A DNA stretch of 42,500 nucleotides from Chrysomallon squamiferum (GCA_012295275.1 CM022672.1:21080628-21123127), one strand, 5' to 3'; positions 1-15,300 are shown, counted from the stretch's first letter. Made by a program: numbers and translations. The notes: generated from the sequence alone by a model not told the origin.

Positions 1-275
1 TTCCAAACGTATGTCATTGTTGAAAATCTGCTCACGTATACTAATTTTACAACACGTTTTGTATGCCACAATTTCTTTGCTTTTAGTATACATGAATTTG
101 ATTTGAGTCCTTAAAAAACCCAGAACAATAATAAAAATTAGCAAACGATAACTTTTAATAAAAAATAATAATATTATTGGTTTGTATCATTAAACGCTTT
201 AAGTTTCACAAAGCAAAATTGTAATGGAAGTAAAATAATTAGTACTTGACTTTACTATATCCGTTTAATTAATCA

Positions 276-315
<40 letters not shown>

Positions 316-403
316 GATTCATATAGGCTATTACCTTATTTTTACATTTTATTTATATAAATATTTTGATAATATCTTGCAGTCAGTGTTATTTGATAAT
401 TTT

Positions 404-461
<58 letters not shown>

Positions 462-2936
462 TCAAACACTTAATAAACTAAACTGGGGATAAATACATAA
501 GCAATCCAGATTCTCTAAATGACATAGAACTGGTTAATAAAACCAGTTAATTCCAGATACATTACAAGAATTACAGAAAACTTAATTACATTAATATTCA
601 GATTAATAATTTAATTATACAAAATATGATAGGAAAGTTTGTTCAAGAATGCTAAAAGATATTAAATTACGACGATATAATAATATAAGCAATAACACCA
701 ACAGGAATATCAAAATAATCTTAAATATACATGAACAGTAATCAAATAATCAGTTATTATTGATGTTGTTATGATATTGATAATTACTGTATGATTATTA
801 TTATTATTATTATTTCAAATCTTAGAATTAAAAAAAGAAAGAAAGGAAAATATTAATAATTATAATAAAATAAATAAATAAATAAAAATAAAAAGGAAAC
901 AAAGGAAAAATAAAAAATAAAAAGATGCTTTGAAGATTCATAAAAATAGTTCAGTGTATTTATAAGTATTGGAGGAATATAAAACCAGTAATATCTGTCC
1001 ATTATCAAATCATGCTTAATCAAATATTAACTCTTTGAAAATAGTTATCAGTCTTTTCCACAAATAATTATATTACGCAGTAGAATTTTGAACCTGGATA
1101 AGTTCATTTTTTAAAAATAAACTTTCTGTCCAGTCTTTCTTTGATCCTTATTTTCAAAGCATTCTCTCTGTAATTTTAATAAAACCAAACTTTGCCAAAA
1201 CAAATTACAATGTCAGAATGTCACATATGCCAGTATAGAGGATGTTTATAGTTTCTGTGTTTTCTTAATTAGACCACTGCCAGACAAAGGCATTCACTGT
1301 TAATAATTTATAAACTGCTGGAGAAATTAATTTGTCTTGGGAGAGAGCAGATACAGTAGAAGTAATGCAAATGTCCGACATCATTTATTATGCATTTACA
1401 GCATGCACTCTCACTGGGTTACCTTGGCTGGTGCATAACTTCATTAAAACACACAATGGAACTCTGCTCAAACAGATTTATCTCTAACTGTTTGTGTTCA
1501 CAATATACTCTGTAAAAAAAAAAAATGTGTTTAATCATTGAAAACAAATATGGCTGCATCAGATGTAGCAGGAAAAGGCTTTTTAAGGTATTAGGTCTGT
1601 GTTGTTGTTTTGTTTTTTCAGCTGCAGGCTTTGTATTTATTTAATTTTTTTATATAGTTTTTTTTTTATTTCATTTCTTTTTTATGATGTTGTTTTTGTA
1701 TGAATAGGTATGTGTATATGTATAACTGATTGGTTGTGTGTGTGTGTGTGTAAAAAAAAGATAAAAAAGGTGATGGAAAGATCTTTCTATTGATTTGTGA
1801 CTGTTGTAAAATGATACCTTTGTTTCACAGTTTACAATAACACAGTGACCTTCAACTGTATGACAACATGTAAGAATTATTATAGTGTCTGAAAATCCTG
1901 TTACAGTTATCAGGACCTGTATCCAGCTTCCAAAAAATTCAAAAACAAAATTGGAATAAAAGAAAACCAACTTTACAGTTATATTAATTTATATCTGTTA
2001 AATGTGGTTTCAGTTTTTGCTTTTCATTGTTTATTTTAAGTATAAAGAGATAATCTACTTACATCTTGACTCACTGGACTGAACTTGGAATGGATGTGAC
2101 TTTGAATTAACTTAAAGCTTTTTGTTTATTTATGAATATTACCCAGCATGACCTATATTTGCCTGAGAGCACTACAGGAAGGAAATAATTTATGATTTTT
2201 AAAAACCCTTACTATCAAAATATTTTTGTTGCTGTTGTAAAAATATGCTTTCTTTTTCATTTTTTGTGTTCATAAGTAAGATGGGTAGGGGACTGGCTGT
2301 ATTAAACTTTGATCCAGAAAACTGGAAAATCTCCAGTCAAAAGATTGCCAGATAGAAAACTGCATCATTATGTTTTATTATTTTACTAATTCTGATTGTA
2401 TTATTAGATCCCATTCATAAAACACTCTTCACCAACCCCAGAGGCTTTGACTGAATATTGCTATGTCTTTTTTTTAGTAACGTTACTCATTTCATTTTGT
2501 AAGTTACATCAACTTATTACACTGAAGTCTTGGCCTGAGTGTGCTTCTTGTTAAATATTCATGAAGACATTTTTTTTCTATTTCAGAATGACAAAAACAG
2601 TTGTGTGATCAATGGGAAATATTATTTGTAAAGTAAATGTTTATATATAGTTTGAAAAATAGATTTCAATGTTGATTTTAAAAACAGTTCTCATTTTATT
2701 AAAATAATGCTGTTATTTGATGATAAATTATTCACAGATTATATTCATTCACTATGACAATAGATTCATGTAACCTATACGTTACAAAACAAAGTTTGTA
2801 GATTATAGCTTAGTTTTTGAAAAACTGCTGTTACTTATTTTGTTATCTTGATGAAAATATCACATTTCAGGTAATATCAGATTTAATTAACAAATTACTT
2901 CATGTGTAAAATTAAAATGTTTTGTTGACTTTTCAG
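1..2936. other. Repeat-rich DNA upstream of the receptor gene, no gene seen
   Basis: No exon with convincing coding content and splice sites was found on either strand. The stretch is AT-rich with simple repeats: a TTA run at about 279-315, a CT run at 406-459, and A- and T-rich tracts. The short open frame on the minus strand near 1671-1970 is low complexity and not supported. The receptor promoter and any upstream 5' UTR exon should lie here, because the first coding exon is preceded by a splice-acceptor-like TTTTCAG ending at 2936. I could not place them. Confidence 0.6.
406..459. repeat. (CT)n microsatellite
   Basis: An uninterrupted dinucleotide run of about 27 CT units upstream of the receptor gene. 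Confidence 0.95.
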
Positions 2937-2941
2937 AGAGC

Positions 2942-2962
2942 ATGAGTGACCTTGTGCAATAG
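2942..2962 (+). promoter_or_regulatory. Short upstream ORF in the receptor leader
   Basis: An ATG at 2942 opens a six-codon reading frame ending in TAG at 2960-2962, 41 bases before the receptor start at 3004. A second ATG at 2982 opens a frame that overlaps the receptor start out of register and stops inside the signal-peptide exon. If the leader exon begins after the acceptor-like AG at 2936, both would lie in the mRNA leader and could dampen translation. This is inference; the transcript start is unknown. Confidence 0.35.
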
Positions 2963-3003
2963 AAAACACAAAACAACTTCCATGCATTTTGTAAAATGTA
3001 GCT

Positions 3004-3067
3004 ATGTCTGTCTGTCTGTCTTTCCTGCTGCTTCACATATCTCTCTCTGTGGTCTACTCTGAAATAC
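3004..3067 (+). CDS. Receptor exon 1: start codon and signal peptide
   Basis: The ATG at 3004 begins a 21-codon stretch of about 20 residues with a hydrophobic core (SFLLLHISLSVV) and a small-residue end, a typical signal peptide. The exon ends at a strong donor (C|GTAAGT) in phase 1, which matches the phase of exon 2 exactly. This start is preferred because it is the only ATG here that opens a secretory signal in frame with the Ig domains. Confidence 0.82.
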
Positions 3068-4599
3068 GTAAGTTATTTTATGATGTTAAATTAAGTTTTT
3101 ATTATATTTTACGTTTGTGATATAAAATACATGAATGTGTGTGTGTGTGTTTTAGGGAGTGAATGAACAAATGGTGATTTGTTGAATTTCAATTTAAAAT
3201 AAATATATATTTATTTATATTACAAAATATATACAATTTAAGCAGTTTATTTAATATTTTTGTTACAGTAATAAACAAAATGCTAGAAGATGACAAATTT
3301 ATACATTTATAAAGAATTCAGTTAAATTTCTAGTTCAAAGCAAAAAAAAAAAAAAAAAATTTAAAATTTTCATTTGTAAATAGAAAATAAATAATTTTTT
3401 ATTATTTGGAAATTTAATCTATCTCTTTTGTATTGGTTGTTTTCAGAATGGGTTCATATGCCAAAAAGTACAGCTGTTTTGATTGGCCAGGATGTACTTC
3501 TCAACTGTGTAGCCAAAAGTGATGACCAAAGCACAATTGTTTACTCTTGGTATAAAAATAATCAGTCAATCCCGGAACACTTGTCACTCTATGCAAATCA
3601 CTCTCTACTGATACCACAAATATCTTACAACGATCTGGGAGGTTATCATTGTGTCATCTTTGTTAATGGTTCACAGCCAGAACAAGTTGTTTCCCCTGAA
3701 GCCTTTGTAATAGAAGCTTGTAAGTTTTATACAGAAATTGTTAGTCTTTAATTTATAATAATTTTATTGTATGCATGTCAGAGAGAGAGCATGCCAGAGA
3801 GAGAGAGAGAGAGAGAGAGCAACTGAACAAACAAACAAACAAACAAACAAATCAGTTCATGAGTGATTTGTTTTAAATTAATACAGGCTCTAAGAAGCAT
3901 AAAAGATATCTTTGAACAAGAAAATATTCAAAATATATTCATCACTACAGCTGTACAAAGTGAAATACTTAACAGTTTGTTGTTTTACTTACTACAGATA
4001 TAAAAGACTTCGTGCGTCATCCACAGTCAGTACAGGTTGCTGAAAATGAAGTCGTCTCATTTGACTGTGTTACTGGTCAGAGTGCCCCCTCTCCTGTGGT
4101 CTTTTGGGAACTGAATGGGGTGAGATTCAAGGGAGGTAACCAGTCTCACACATCATATGGGAACTATGATGAATCTGGTCTGCGTATCCAGTACTCGCTG
4201 AAGTTGAGGATAACTCTAAAACCTGAATATGTTGGAAATGTCAGATGTGTTGCAGAAAATCCAGTCACTGGGAAAATCATCTACAGCCACAGTGCTAACA
4301 TCAGCATAACATGTAAGTGTTAACACAATATGTTTTAATTGTAGTTCTTCAAAATAGCGATGTTGAACTCAGCTGATGTTTCAAAGGTTGTGCTCTGTAT
4401 GTTTCTGTAAAGATGAAGGTTGTAATAAGACACTGTGTTATTAATCTCACTTCTGATCTGAAAAAAAATAAAATTAAAATAAAATTAAATAAATTAAATT
4501 AAATTAATGTTTTAATGTTAATAAATGTCCTTATGAAAAATAGTCTTTATTTTTCTCCTGTTTCCTCTCTGATATGAATTACTATTATTATTGTTGTTG

Positions 4600-4660
<61 letters not shown>

Positions 4661-6945
4661 GTTATTACTGTTATTACTACTACTACTACTAATTTAAAAA
4701 ATAATATTAATACTACTGTTACTAAATTTAAAATTACTACTGCTACTTTTACAGCTCTTAATACTACTATTATTATTGCTACTACTACCACTATACCTGC
4801 TGCTGCTACTGTTACTATTACTAATACCACTTTCATAATTATTATTACTGATATTAATTAATTAATTTATTTATTTATCAATTTATTTATTTATTTCCAG
4901 CGACACCAGCTCTTCCTGTGATAGAAATTGCTCCACCATCTGAAGTGATAGCTTCAAGAGGTCATCCACTGATACTTCCATGTCACGTAACAGGTTACCC
5001 ACAAACCCACACTATGTGGTTCAAAGATGGAGTGTCGATCAATGGATCTTCAAACAGTCACATTGCTGCTAACGGCAGTCTTGTCTTTTTTGCGGTTATG
5101 CCAGATGATTCGGGATCTTACACTTGTAAAGGAATAAACACTGTTGGTGAAACTGAATCGCCAGCATGCAATGTAACAGTGACATGTGAGTAGAAAACAT
5201 TTCACTGTAATGTAGACAGTTATGAAATAATTTGGAAGTGTCTAAGTTATAGTGAGCCTGCAGTTTTACAGAGATTGTCAGAGTAACATTTAAGATTATA
5301 ATTATAGTTTGACTTTAAATACAAATGATTAGTTTAGTTATGTTCTTTGTTTTTATTATGGTTATGATTTTAAGATTTGTTTTAATTATAACCTATCTTT
5401 TTAGTCTTTATGTCAGTTGTGTCCTTTTTAAACTTTGTTTTAAATATACCTATCTTTTTAATCTTTATTATAATTATATTTTTAAATAATTCCGGATTAT
5501 ACTCTTTTGTTGTAAGCTTTTTAAATTTATTATTGAATTTATATATATCACTCCAGACAAAGATTCTGGTGATGATTGAAGATTATGTTAATATCATCTA
5601 GTTTTTAATATGCACACTGAAATTATTTTTCTTATATTATTTTTCGTCATGAATATTTGAATCATATTCAACATTTTACATCATTAGTTTGTAAATTACA
5701 GAAATATTCTTCAGCTGTCTTTAAAAAGTCATACACATGAATAAAATGAATTTCTCACTGTTTTTCAGATTTAAATATAACTTTTGTTGCTGAACCAGAA
5801 GGTGTTACAGTCTTTGCTGGACAGCCTACAACTCTACACTGCACCCCACCTGACAGTTACCCACCAGCCACTGTCACATGGTACAAAGATTACAAGCCAA
5901 TCACAGCCTCTGTTTCTGACAACACCCTTCAGGAAAATGTTGTCAACAAAGTGTCGGCCATGTCAGTTTTAAGAACAGGAAGTGGAGCATGGGACCTTTT
6001 CATTCCTTCAGTGCAGAAGAGTGATGCTGGATGGTATTTCTGTGTTGCTACGAACAACTTGTCCACACCAGTTAGTCGGACATCAAAACAGGCACATTTG
6101 AAAGTCGTTGGTAATTTGGTTTAAGAATTATTAAAAAGTGTGAAGTATAAGTAATTGTTTGGTTGGTGATAAGACAACTGAACTGTTAAAGCATTTGTAA
6201 AATGGGACATGTATTTTATTGCTTACAAAATATTAAAATGTATTGAATATACAGAATCTTTTTTTTTTTTTAAGGTTAACAATAACTGTTCAAATGATTC
6301 TTTTCCAGTAAAACTGTACAGTTTTCCATAACTGAAAAATTGGTTACCTCTGTCTGTCCTGTTAGATATTGTCAGTCAGATTGGATTAAATTATACTATT
6401 ATAATTAGATATTACAGATAAAGAAAAACACATGGTTAATTAGTTTAAATGAAAATAACCATTCTTTACCTGCTGTATTATTTGCTTGTTGTTAATGCTG
6501 ATTATTAAATAACTTTAATAAATTTCTCAATAAAGCCTGAGACACTGATATTTATAGTTACTGGTTCAAAAATTCTTAGTGGAGCTTATTACTTTTATTT
6601 GTTTCTAATAGGTGCTCCCACAATAACAGAGCCACCTGTAGACGTTAGAATTGTTAAAGGGAGACTACTCCATTTGATCTGTCATGTTGAAGCTGATCCT
6701 ACTCCTTCAATAGAATGGAGATTTCTAGAACAGACACTGAAGCCTTCCACTCACATTTCTTTCAGGTAATTCTTAGTTACAAAAAAAAACTATTTCCAGT
6801 TATTTAAAAATAATAATGTATTATTTTAATAACAACAGTTTAAAAAAAATACATAATACATATATACATACATACACTCATAAAATCATACATACATTAC
6901 ATATATACATACACACATACATTACACATTAAATACATACATTAC

Positions 6946-7004
<59 letters not shown>

Positions 7005-10000
7005 TACTTACATATGTACATACTTATAAATTTACATCACTGTTGAATTTGACAATGATTGTCAATTTTTTATTATGATATTTGGTCAACACTCTTATCA
7101 AGCACGTAATTTATATCTTGGGCATAAAAAGCCTGTTAGTTTGACCTGTATTGAGGTTAGTGTATTAGAAGATTAGTTAGAGAAAATAGGGATCATATAC
7201 CTTCATAATTACACACACTATCTGTATTTTACATTTGATATCAGAATTGATTTTGTAGTAAAAAAAAAAAAAAAAAAATGGTATAATAATAAGAAATTGA
7301 CAATATGAAATAAGTAAACAAAAATTTGAAAGTATTTTTAAAATATTGTTTACAGAGACAGAAATCAAGAGCTGTTTATCACCAACATAAACAAAGCCTG
7401 GGATGGACTTTATACCTGCATAGCAACCAATAAATATGGAAGCAAATCAGCAGATGCCAAAGTAACAGTCATTGGTGAGAAATATGTTTAAAAAGTGTAT
7501 TATGTGTTAAATTTATGACACATGTGTTTCTAGGTTTTGTTGTGTGTTTATTTTGTAACACATGTATTTCTAAGTTTTGTTTACTTTTCTGAAATAAATA
7601 ATGATTATTAGTTAGACCTTGTCACTGAATCTCAGTATTAAAAGAGACAGTAAACTTTTATTTACAGCTCCTGATGGTAAAAATATTATCTGTTGTCTTA
7701 AACTGTAAAATGTTTAGAATGTCTGCTACCCACATATTTTTGTCTTACTAAAAACAATGTACATGCTTGTTACATATAAATTCATTTTAAATAAATTACT
7801 ATATTTGTTTTGCTTAATGTGACATGCATACAATCCATCTCCAATCATTGAATTTTGAATATACTAGTTGATTCTAAAATGTTTAAAAATTATTGTTTCT
7901 TTATGTTGTTATAACTTGGGGTTTTATTTTTGTTAACTTTTTCTTAATGATACTTTTCAAAAACCATATACTTGTTTACTGTGTGCTCTTTAATAATTTT
8001 ATGTACCGTAACTGCTCATATTGTGTTCCATTATTTGATTTCATCTTTGTTTAATCATTCCATTACAGTTTCTGTCTCATTGTTTTATTTCATCATTTTG
8101 TTTCAGTATTCTATTTCATCATTCTGTCTCTTTCATTCTTGATTCATAAATCTTATTTCAGTTTTCTGTTTAGTCGTTCTCTTTCATTCATGTACAATAA
8201 ATTTTGTTTTCAGCATTGTTTTTTCATTTTTTTTTTTTTTACCTTTTTTGGTTTACAAAATTATGTTTCATTAATGTGATTCATGTTTTTCTGTTTTTTC
8301 CAGTTCCACCAGTTACTCTGAATCCAATTGGTAATCTGACAGTGAAGGCAGGCAGACAACTTCTGCTTCCATGTGATGTGTATGGGAATCCCTCTCCAAC
8401 TCTGAAATGGTTTCACAATGGCAAAGAACTTCAGCCACGTACTGGAATGGTATTTCTAGACAATGCACTATTTATAGAAACAGTTGTTGAGGATGATAAT
8501 GGAGCCTACTCCTGCTTTGCTCAAAATGAGGCTGGGTCAACTTGGGCACATGGAAATATTACTGTACTGTTACCACCGAAAATTATCAAAGGTCCTCAAA
8601 ATACAACAGTTCTCATTGGTCAGCCAGTGGTTTTGCATTGTTCAGCTCATGGATTTCCCAAGCCGGAGGTTTATTGGCTGTTCAACTCAAGCCACACCCT
8701 CCCAAATGGAGTAGGCGTGTCTGCAGTGTCACATGACTTGACAATATCAGCAGTAGGCTGGACACATGTTGGACTGTACACTTGTGTAGCCAGAAACACA
8801 GAAAGTCATGTGCAGCAGTCTGCAAGTCTTAAAGTAACAGGTAAAAACAGGTTTCTTCTGGTTTGCTTGAACTAAAAAACTGACATATAACACTACTTTG
8901 AGGCTTAAAACCTGACTGTATTTTATATGTTGAATGTTCAAAGTTAATAATATGTATAATATTTATCTGTTATGCCAGTTCATTGGGTCAATCTACCAGT
9001 TATACTGAAAGTAGATGTGTACAAAACAGTTTATATGATAGTATAGCTTTTCTCACTGTTTAAATCAATCATGAAATTAAAATTAAGAATTTTTATGGAT
9101 ATTTTATATATTTAAGGTTCACCAATTTCTTTTTATTAAAATTTAGAAACACTTTATGTTAAAAATGTTACTGCCATAATCTTGATTTTATTTATTTATT
9201 TATTTATTTATTTATTTTGTTTGAACTAATTATGTTTTATTTTATTTTGTTTTATTTATTTTAATATATATATATATATTTTTTTTTTTAATCAGTGCCA
9301 CCAAACAGTGTAAGAATTGTGGGATCTGCTGTGATAGACATTGGAGAAACACTCAAGCTGACATGTCTGTATGCTGGGATTCCTCATCCCTCTGTTAGGT
9401 GGATGCATGAGGGAAATTTCATACAGGAGAGTCTGGACGGCAGAATCTCAGTCCCTTCTCAGGATATTCTAACAGTGAAGTTTGTCACATCGTCAGATGC
9501 TGGTACGTTTGAGCTGAATGTATAAGTCATTGTTTTAATATAACTTGAATGTGATGTCATTACTACATAACAGATTTATTGTGAAGATAGCATCAACAGG
9601 ATAGTTTAATGATTCAGTGATTATAGAACGGGATAAAGGTTGATGGAATCACAAGGTATGTCATCCTCAGAACTGAGTTATTATGTCATCTATCAGTTTA
9701 CAACCTCACAACTGGTTTTACTGAAAATGTAATCATGAGTGTTTTCCTGTCTGTGGAAGATGCAGATGAAAGGTTTATTGCTGTTGGGTAGGAGTGACCC
9801 TCGAAGTGATAGGAGTAACCCTTGAAGTGATAGGAGTAACCCTTGAACTACTAGGAGTAACCCTTGAAATGACTTGAGAAACCCTTGTAGGTATAGGAGT
9901 AGCATTTGAGAGATAGGAAAAGCAGTGTGAATGAAAGGTTTAATCCTTTAATGACAGGAGTAACCAGTGGCATTATGAGAGAGGTAGGAAAGACCCTTGG

Positions 10001-10098
10001 ATAGTAGAAGTACCTCCACTGCAAGGACAGTTGTAGCTCCTGGAAGTGACAACAGCAGAATTCTTTTCTAACCTCACCAGTGCACTTAAATTATATAT

Positions 10099-10135
<37 letters not shown>

Positions 10136-11739
10136 AATATATATTAATATAAAATGTCACTAAAGAAATATCTATGCAATCTTCATTTTACTCACAATCT
10201 CGCATTGTTTGTAATCTGTTATATTCTATTTTTTTGATTTTTGTTGTTTGTGTTTTAAATATATCTTCATCTACATCTTTATTTCGTATTAATGTGTACT
10301 TATGTTTTCTATCTACAGGAATATACAGTTGCCAGGTTACCAATACTGTTGGAGTATCTACACAGAAAATCAGGGTTTATGTAATAGGTAATTATTTTGG
10401 TTTCCTTACTGTTATATTTCACTCTGGAAGTAATAATTACTGGATATATATTTTCAGTCTTAATTTTATGATTAAATACTTTGCACTAGAATATTGGAGA
10501 TCTTTGGATACAAAATTCACAAATTCCAAAGACAGGAAAAACAAACCACAAAGCTTCCTAACACTTAGTGTGTTTTTAAATGTCTACTAAATCTAGTGTT
10601 CTGTAGAGTGTGATATGATGGGAAAATGAACAAAGATGATAAGCTACTAATTAACAAGAATGTTTTGAGGACAATTCCCTTTGATCTGAACATTTCAAAC
10701 TCACAGTTCTTCACATAATAACCATTACACTGACACATGCTGCAACATTACTAGTATATATTTAATTATTTGTTTATTTGTTTGTTTGGTTGGTTGTTTA
10801 TTTGTTTATTTTGTGCTTGTTTAGTCTGGTTTATTTATTCATTTGTTGTTGTTGTTTTGTAATGTTTTTTTTCATTCTGTATTAATTAAATTAGTTATGG
10901 CTTTGTTTTATTTTTTTTTTTTTTATTTACTCTCTTTCAGAACCTCCACATCCACCAGTTTTGACTTCTGCTGTTGCTGTGTCCATGCATTCAGTCTATC
11001 TGGAGTGGATACCTAACAAACAGGAACCAATGACCAATGTCACAGGCTATGCAGTGAACATGAAATATCTGTAAGTCTAAGTGACATTTTATTAAAGTAG
11101 AAACCAAGATGTCAACTGTATTACCAATAATGTTTAATAAAAAATTATATAATGAGAATTCTATTTCAATTAAAGGTTTATCACATTGAAAATTATTTAA
11201 AAGTTTGTATGTAAAAAATAAATAATAAAATGAAACGTCATTTGGAGAGAAAGTAAATTTACGGTCTAAGGGGAATAACTCTCTTTTAGCGAAGTGCACA
11301 AATATAACAGAAAGACTGAGTCTACTAGGTCTTGACGAAAAAAAAATGAAATGTACAGAGTTTTGTTGAAAAAAGTAAATAAAATAGTAATAATAAGTCA
11401 GTAATTAGTGGAATACCTTTAAATAAGCACAATTCATTTTATTTTTATAAATATAACAATTTATAAAAACACTTTTTTTAAATATACTCTTTTAGAAGAC
11501 TGTTTTAGAGTTATTCCTCTTCCTCAGTTAATTATTGATTATTCCTTTATTGTCTCATATAAATTTTAAATGATTATGTTAAAAATAATAATATAAAATT
11601 TATTATTTGATTTTCTTAAAATAATTTCAAATTTAAATAAAATTTTGAAACATTCATATAAATAAATAAAATGTTTTAATAATAGGTTATTTAGTTATTT
11701 TTATATTTTTTTTCTAACAATATAATGATATTTGTAATG

Positions 11740-11771
<32 letters not shown>

Positions 11772-12111
11772 CATCTCTATTTTTATTTTTGTTTTGTTTC
11801 AGGCTTGATGCAGATTTTGTCACTTTCCCTGGTCGTCTTTCCCCTGAACTAACAAGTTATGAGGTGGAAGGATTGAATCCTGGGAAGGAATATATTTTTA
11901 CTGTTTCTGCAGATAATCCTGCTGGGCTTGGAAAACCAAGTAACGCTCTCAGTGTGAAAACATTTGAATCTGGTAGGTCATGTTTTAATCGAATTAAAAA
12001 ATTTAAAACAATACCTCAGTGTTTGTATGTTATTTTTTTGGTGTTACCGTTTTAATTTTTTTTTAAATTGTATTATTGTTTTTTAAATACAGTAATTTAA
12101 TGTAGTTTGTT

Positions 12112-12183
<72 letters not shown>

Positions 12184-12246
12184 TTCAAAAGCAATGTCTG
12201 AGCTTTCCTATCTATAAAATATATATATATATATATATAATCTCTA

Positions 12247-12288
<42 letters not shown>

Positions 12289-12359
12289 CATCATATTTTT
12301 AATGGATGTAGTCCAGAGCAGGATAGGAAAAAAAACAGAAAAAACAACAAAAAACAACT

Positions 12360-12394
<35 letters not shown>

Positions 12395-15300
12395 TATTAG
12401 TCACAAATTCTGAACATTTTAAACTCTAAATCTTTTCTTTAGGACCTTCCAAACCGAGATATTTTGAAGTTAAGAAAACAGACTCAACGAGTATTGAACT
12501 GAGATGGGAGGTTCCAGCTGTGCAGAACGGAGACATCAGACTTTATCAGTTACAGTTCTGGGAGAAGTCATTGCAACAAAGTAAGTAAAAAAATCTAACA
12601 GTTTTTATATCATTAAGTTAATAATTGAATTAAAATTAGTAGATTTCATTAAGGTATGATAAAAAGTTAATAATAATTGTAATTTATTCTGTGGTAAAAC
12701 TGCTTCTTGTTTGCCAGGAGAATCAAAATGTCTGCAAAATTATTAGAGATTGGTTTTATGTGTTCTTTTGTATTGTTTTTCTACAGATATCACCTATGAG
12801 GACATCCTGAACCCTACCACACCAAGTCAGGAGTACACAATTGAAAACCTTCATCCGTACACAAAGTACCAGGTCAGAGTGAGAGCTGCAAACATTGAGG
12901 GTGGGGCTACTTTGTGGGGAAATTTCACTAAGACACTCGAAGTTGAAACAGACATGGCAGGTAAAACAAGTGATTAAAATTTTTCACTGCTTTAAATACA
13001 AAAAGCTGAATTTTTAATTATTTTTTTTTTTTTTTTTTTTTAATTTTTTTTTATCAGAATGTAAAAAAAAAAAAGAAAAATAGGCACTAATGAATTGTTT
13101 TAAATTTTTTATTTTTAAAGACATATTAAATAAAGTTTGACTTTTTAGGTCTTGGAAATAAAATTAATGGGGTGGCCATTTTCCTATGTGGCGTGCAGTA
13201 TATGAGTCAGTTGCTGGGATTAAAAATGTATTAACATGCAGAGAATTCATTAGATATAATAAAATCAATTTATTACAAACAGACTGACTGATAAGAAGTT
13301 GCTGCACTCATATATTAACTCAGAAAGCAAAACAAATATCCAAAATAAACTAACTACAGAAAATATTTATATTCCTACAAATATTCTTTATGTTGTAATC
13401 AAATTACATGAATTCAGATGTCGTCTTTCATTCAAACAGCTATGTGATCAGAGTTGTCTGTCCTTTACTGTCCAATAATGCTCTTGTTGTTTGGATTTCA
13501 GTTCCTTCAGCATCTCCTAAGAAAATTGAATTTCATCATATTGACCCATACACCATTCAGATTAAGTGGACTGTGAGTTTATATAGTCAGATTAAATTTA
13601 TAGTATATTCTATTATGGTCTTGGCAGTTGTCCAGTTATTAGTTTATGATTAAATAAAATAGTTCTCTGTCACCAGGTGGTCAACTAAATTTTTAAAAGA
13701 TCAATTAACACATATTTATAATTTTTTATTTTGTTTGTTTTGATCAAATAATTAACATATAGAACTTTATGGACAATAAGATATAAAATATACATAAAAA
13801 TTAAATTAAGAATATAGTAATTATTAAAGATAAAGCAACCAAAAAAAAAAATATATATATATATAAATCAGAAGTTCAAATAGACACTTTTAAGCAGAAC
13901 TGTCTATATATTCATTTAAAAAGTTTTGCAGTATACATAACATTGTTATTTCAAACTCCCAGACATTAGCTATAATATTTCCTGGCAATTACTTATTTTT
14001 GTTTTGAGTTGATTTGGCTATAAAACTGTATTTATTATATTTATTTTAGCCTCTACCCAAGTTAGAAGAAAATGGACCACTAACTGGTTATCAAGTTTCC
14101 TACAAAAAACAAAACCAGACTGTCTTCATAGTAAAAATGGTTTACAATGACACGACAACTGTCATATCACAGTTATCTCCCTGGACAGTATACTCTTTTG
14201 TGGTTGAAGCAGTGAATGCAATAGGTCATGGACCTCCTAGTAACGAAGCTTCTATCCAGACCCTTCCTACAGGTTTACATTTTATTTAATTAACATAATT
14301 TAATTTTTTAATTAATCGTGTAGGATGTTGCAATTCATATTTCTCCAAAGAAATAAATGTAAAGGGAAAGCAAACAGCTTATAATTTTTAATATTTGTTT
14401 TTTGTTTCTTTATTTAGTCTTTCATTTAGAATCTTTATTTTAAAATTTTTTTTTTCATGGTTAAATTACATTTAAAGTTTTATTTCAGCTCCTACTGCAG
14501 CACCTCAATATGTTCAAGGTCATCTTACATCAGACAGATTTGTTACAGTCACATGGCAGGTAAACAAATGGTTCATTCATTTATTTATTAATTCACTCAT
14601 TTATTCATTCATTTATTCATTCACTCTTTCATTCATAAATGTTTTCATTAAAACTTTCACCACTTTTTCTCTGCTCCTTTTAATTTCATTCTGCTCAACA
14701 GTCCAGTTATTCTTCTACTCATTTATTTTTACTTCTGTTTCATCCTTCTCTCAATTCTGTTAATCTCTCTCCATGTTTGTCCATTTATTCATCAGTTTAT
14801 TATCCATAGTTTTAGCCATATTACAGTCTGTTATGATAATCATATCTTTATCAGAATAGTAGTCATATGTTTATCTGTTTAGTTAGTCATATATTTATCA
14901 ATTCAGTTTTTCATATTTTTATCAATTTAATTAGTCCCTATTTTTGTTAATATAGTTAGCCATATTTTTTTTTTATTCTTCTGTCTATTCTACACCACAG
15001 CCACCTCCCAGAGATAAACAAAACAGTGCCCTGGCTGGCTATGAAGTAAAGTATCACAAACTGGGAGTTGTTGACTGGAAAACAGTGAACGTTACATCCC
15101 TGACAACAGCATGCAATATAAGGTATTGTACACTTATTTGTTTTACAAACATAATTTAAATATGTTGTTACAGGTTAAGAATCCTTTATTTCAAATGCTT
15201 GTATCCAGAAATATTTCGGATTTTGCAATGTGAAAAGATAGTTCTGGAATAGGATCTAAATTTTAATATACATTCCATTTATATTTCATATATAGTCTGC

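Noticed and set aside
4574-4861. Tyr/Thr-rich open frame
   Set aside because: It is only a translation of ATT and ACT triplet repeats inside a receptor intron.
5368-5470. Imperfect duplication of a segment of roughly 45 bases (TTTGTTTTAA...CCTATCTTTTTA)
   Set aside because: Real as a local duplication in a receptor intron, but too ordinary and AT-rich to suggest a function.
9693-9905. Minus-strand Leu-rich repeated open frame
   Set aside because: It is the reverse reading of the 21-bp minisatellite.
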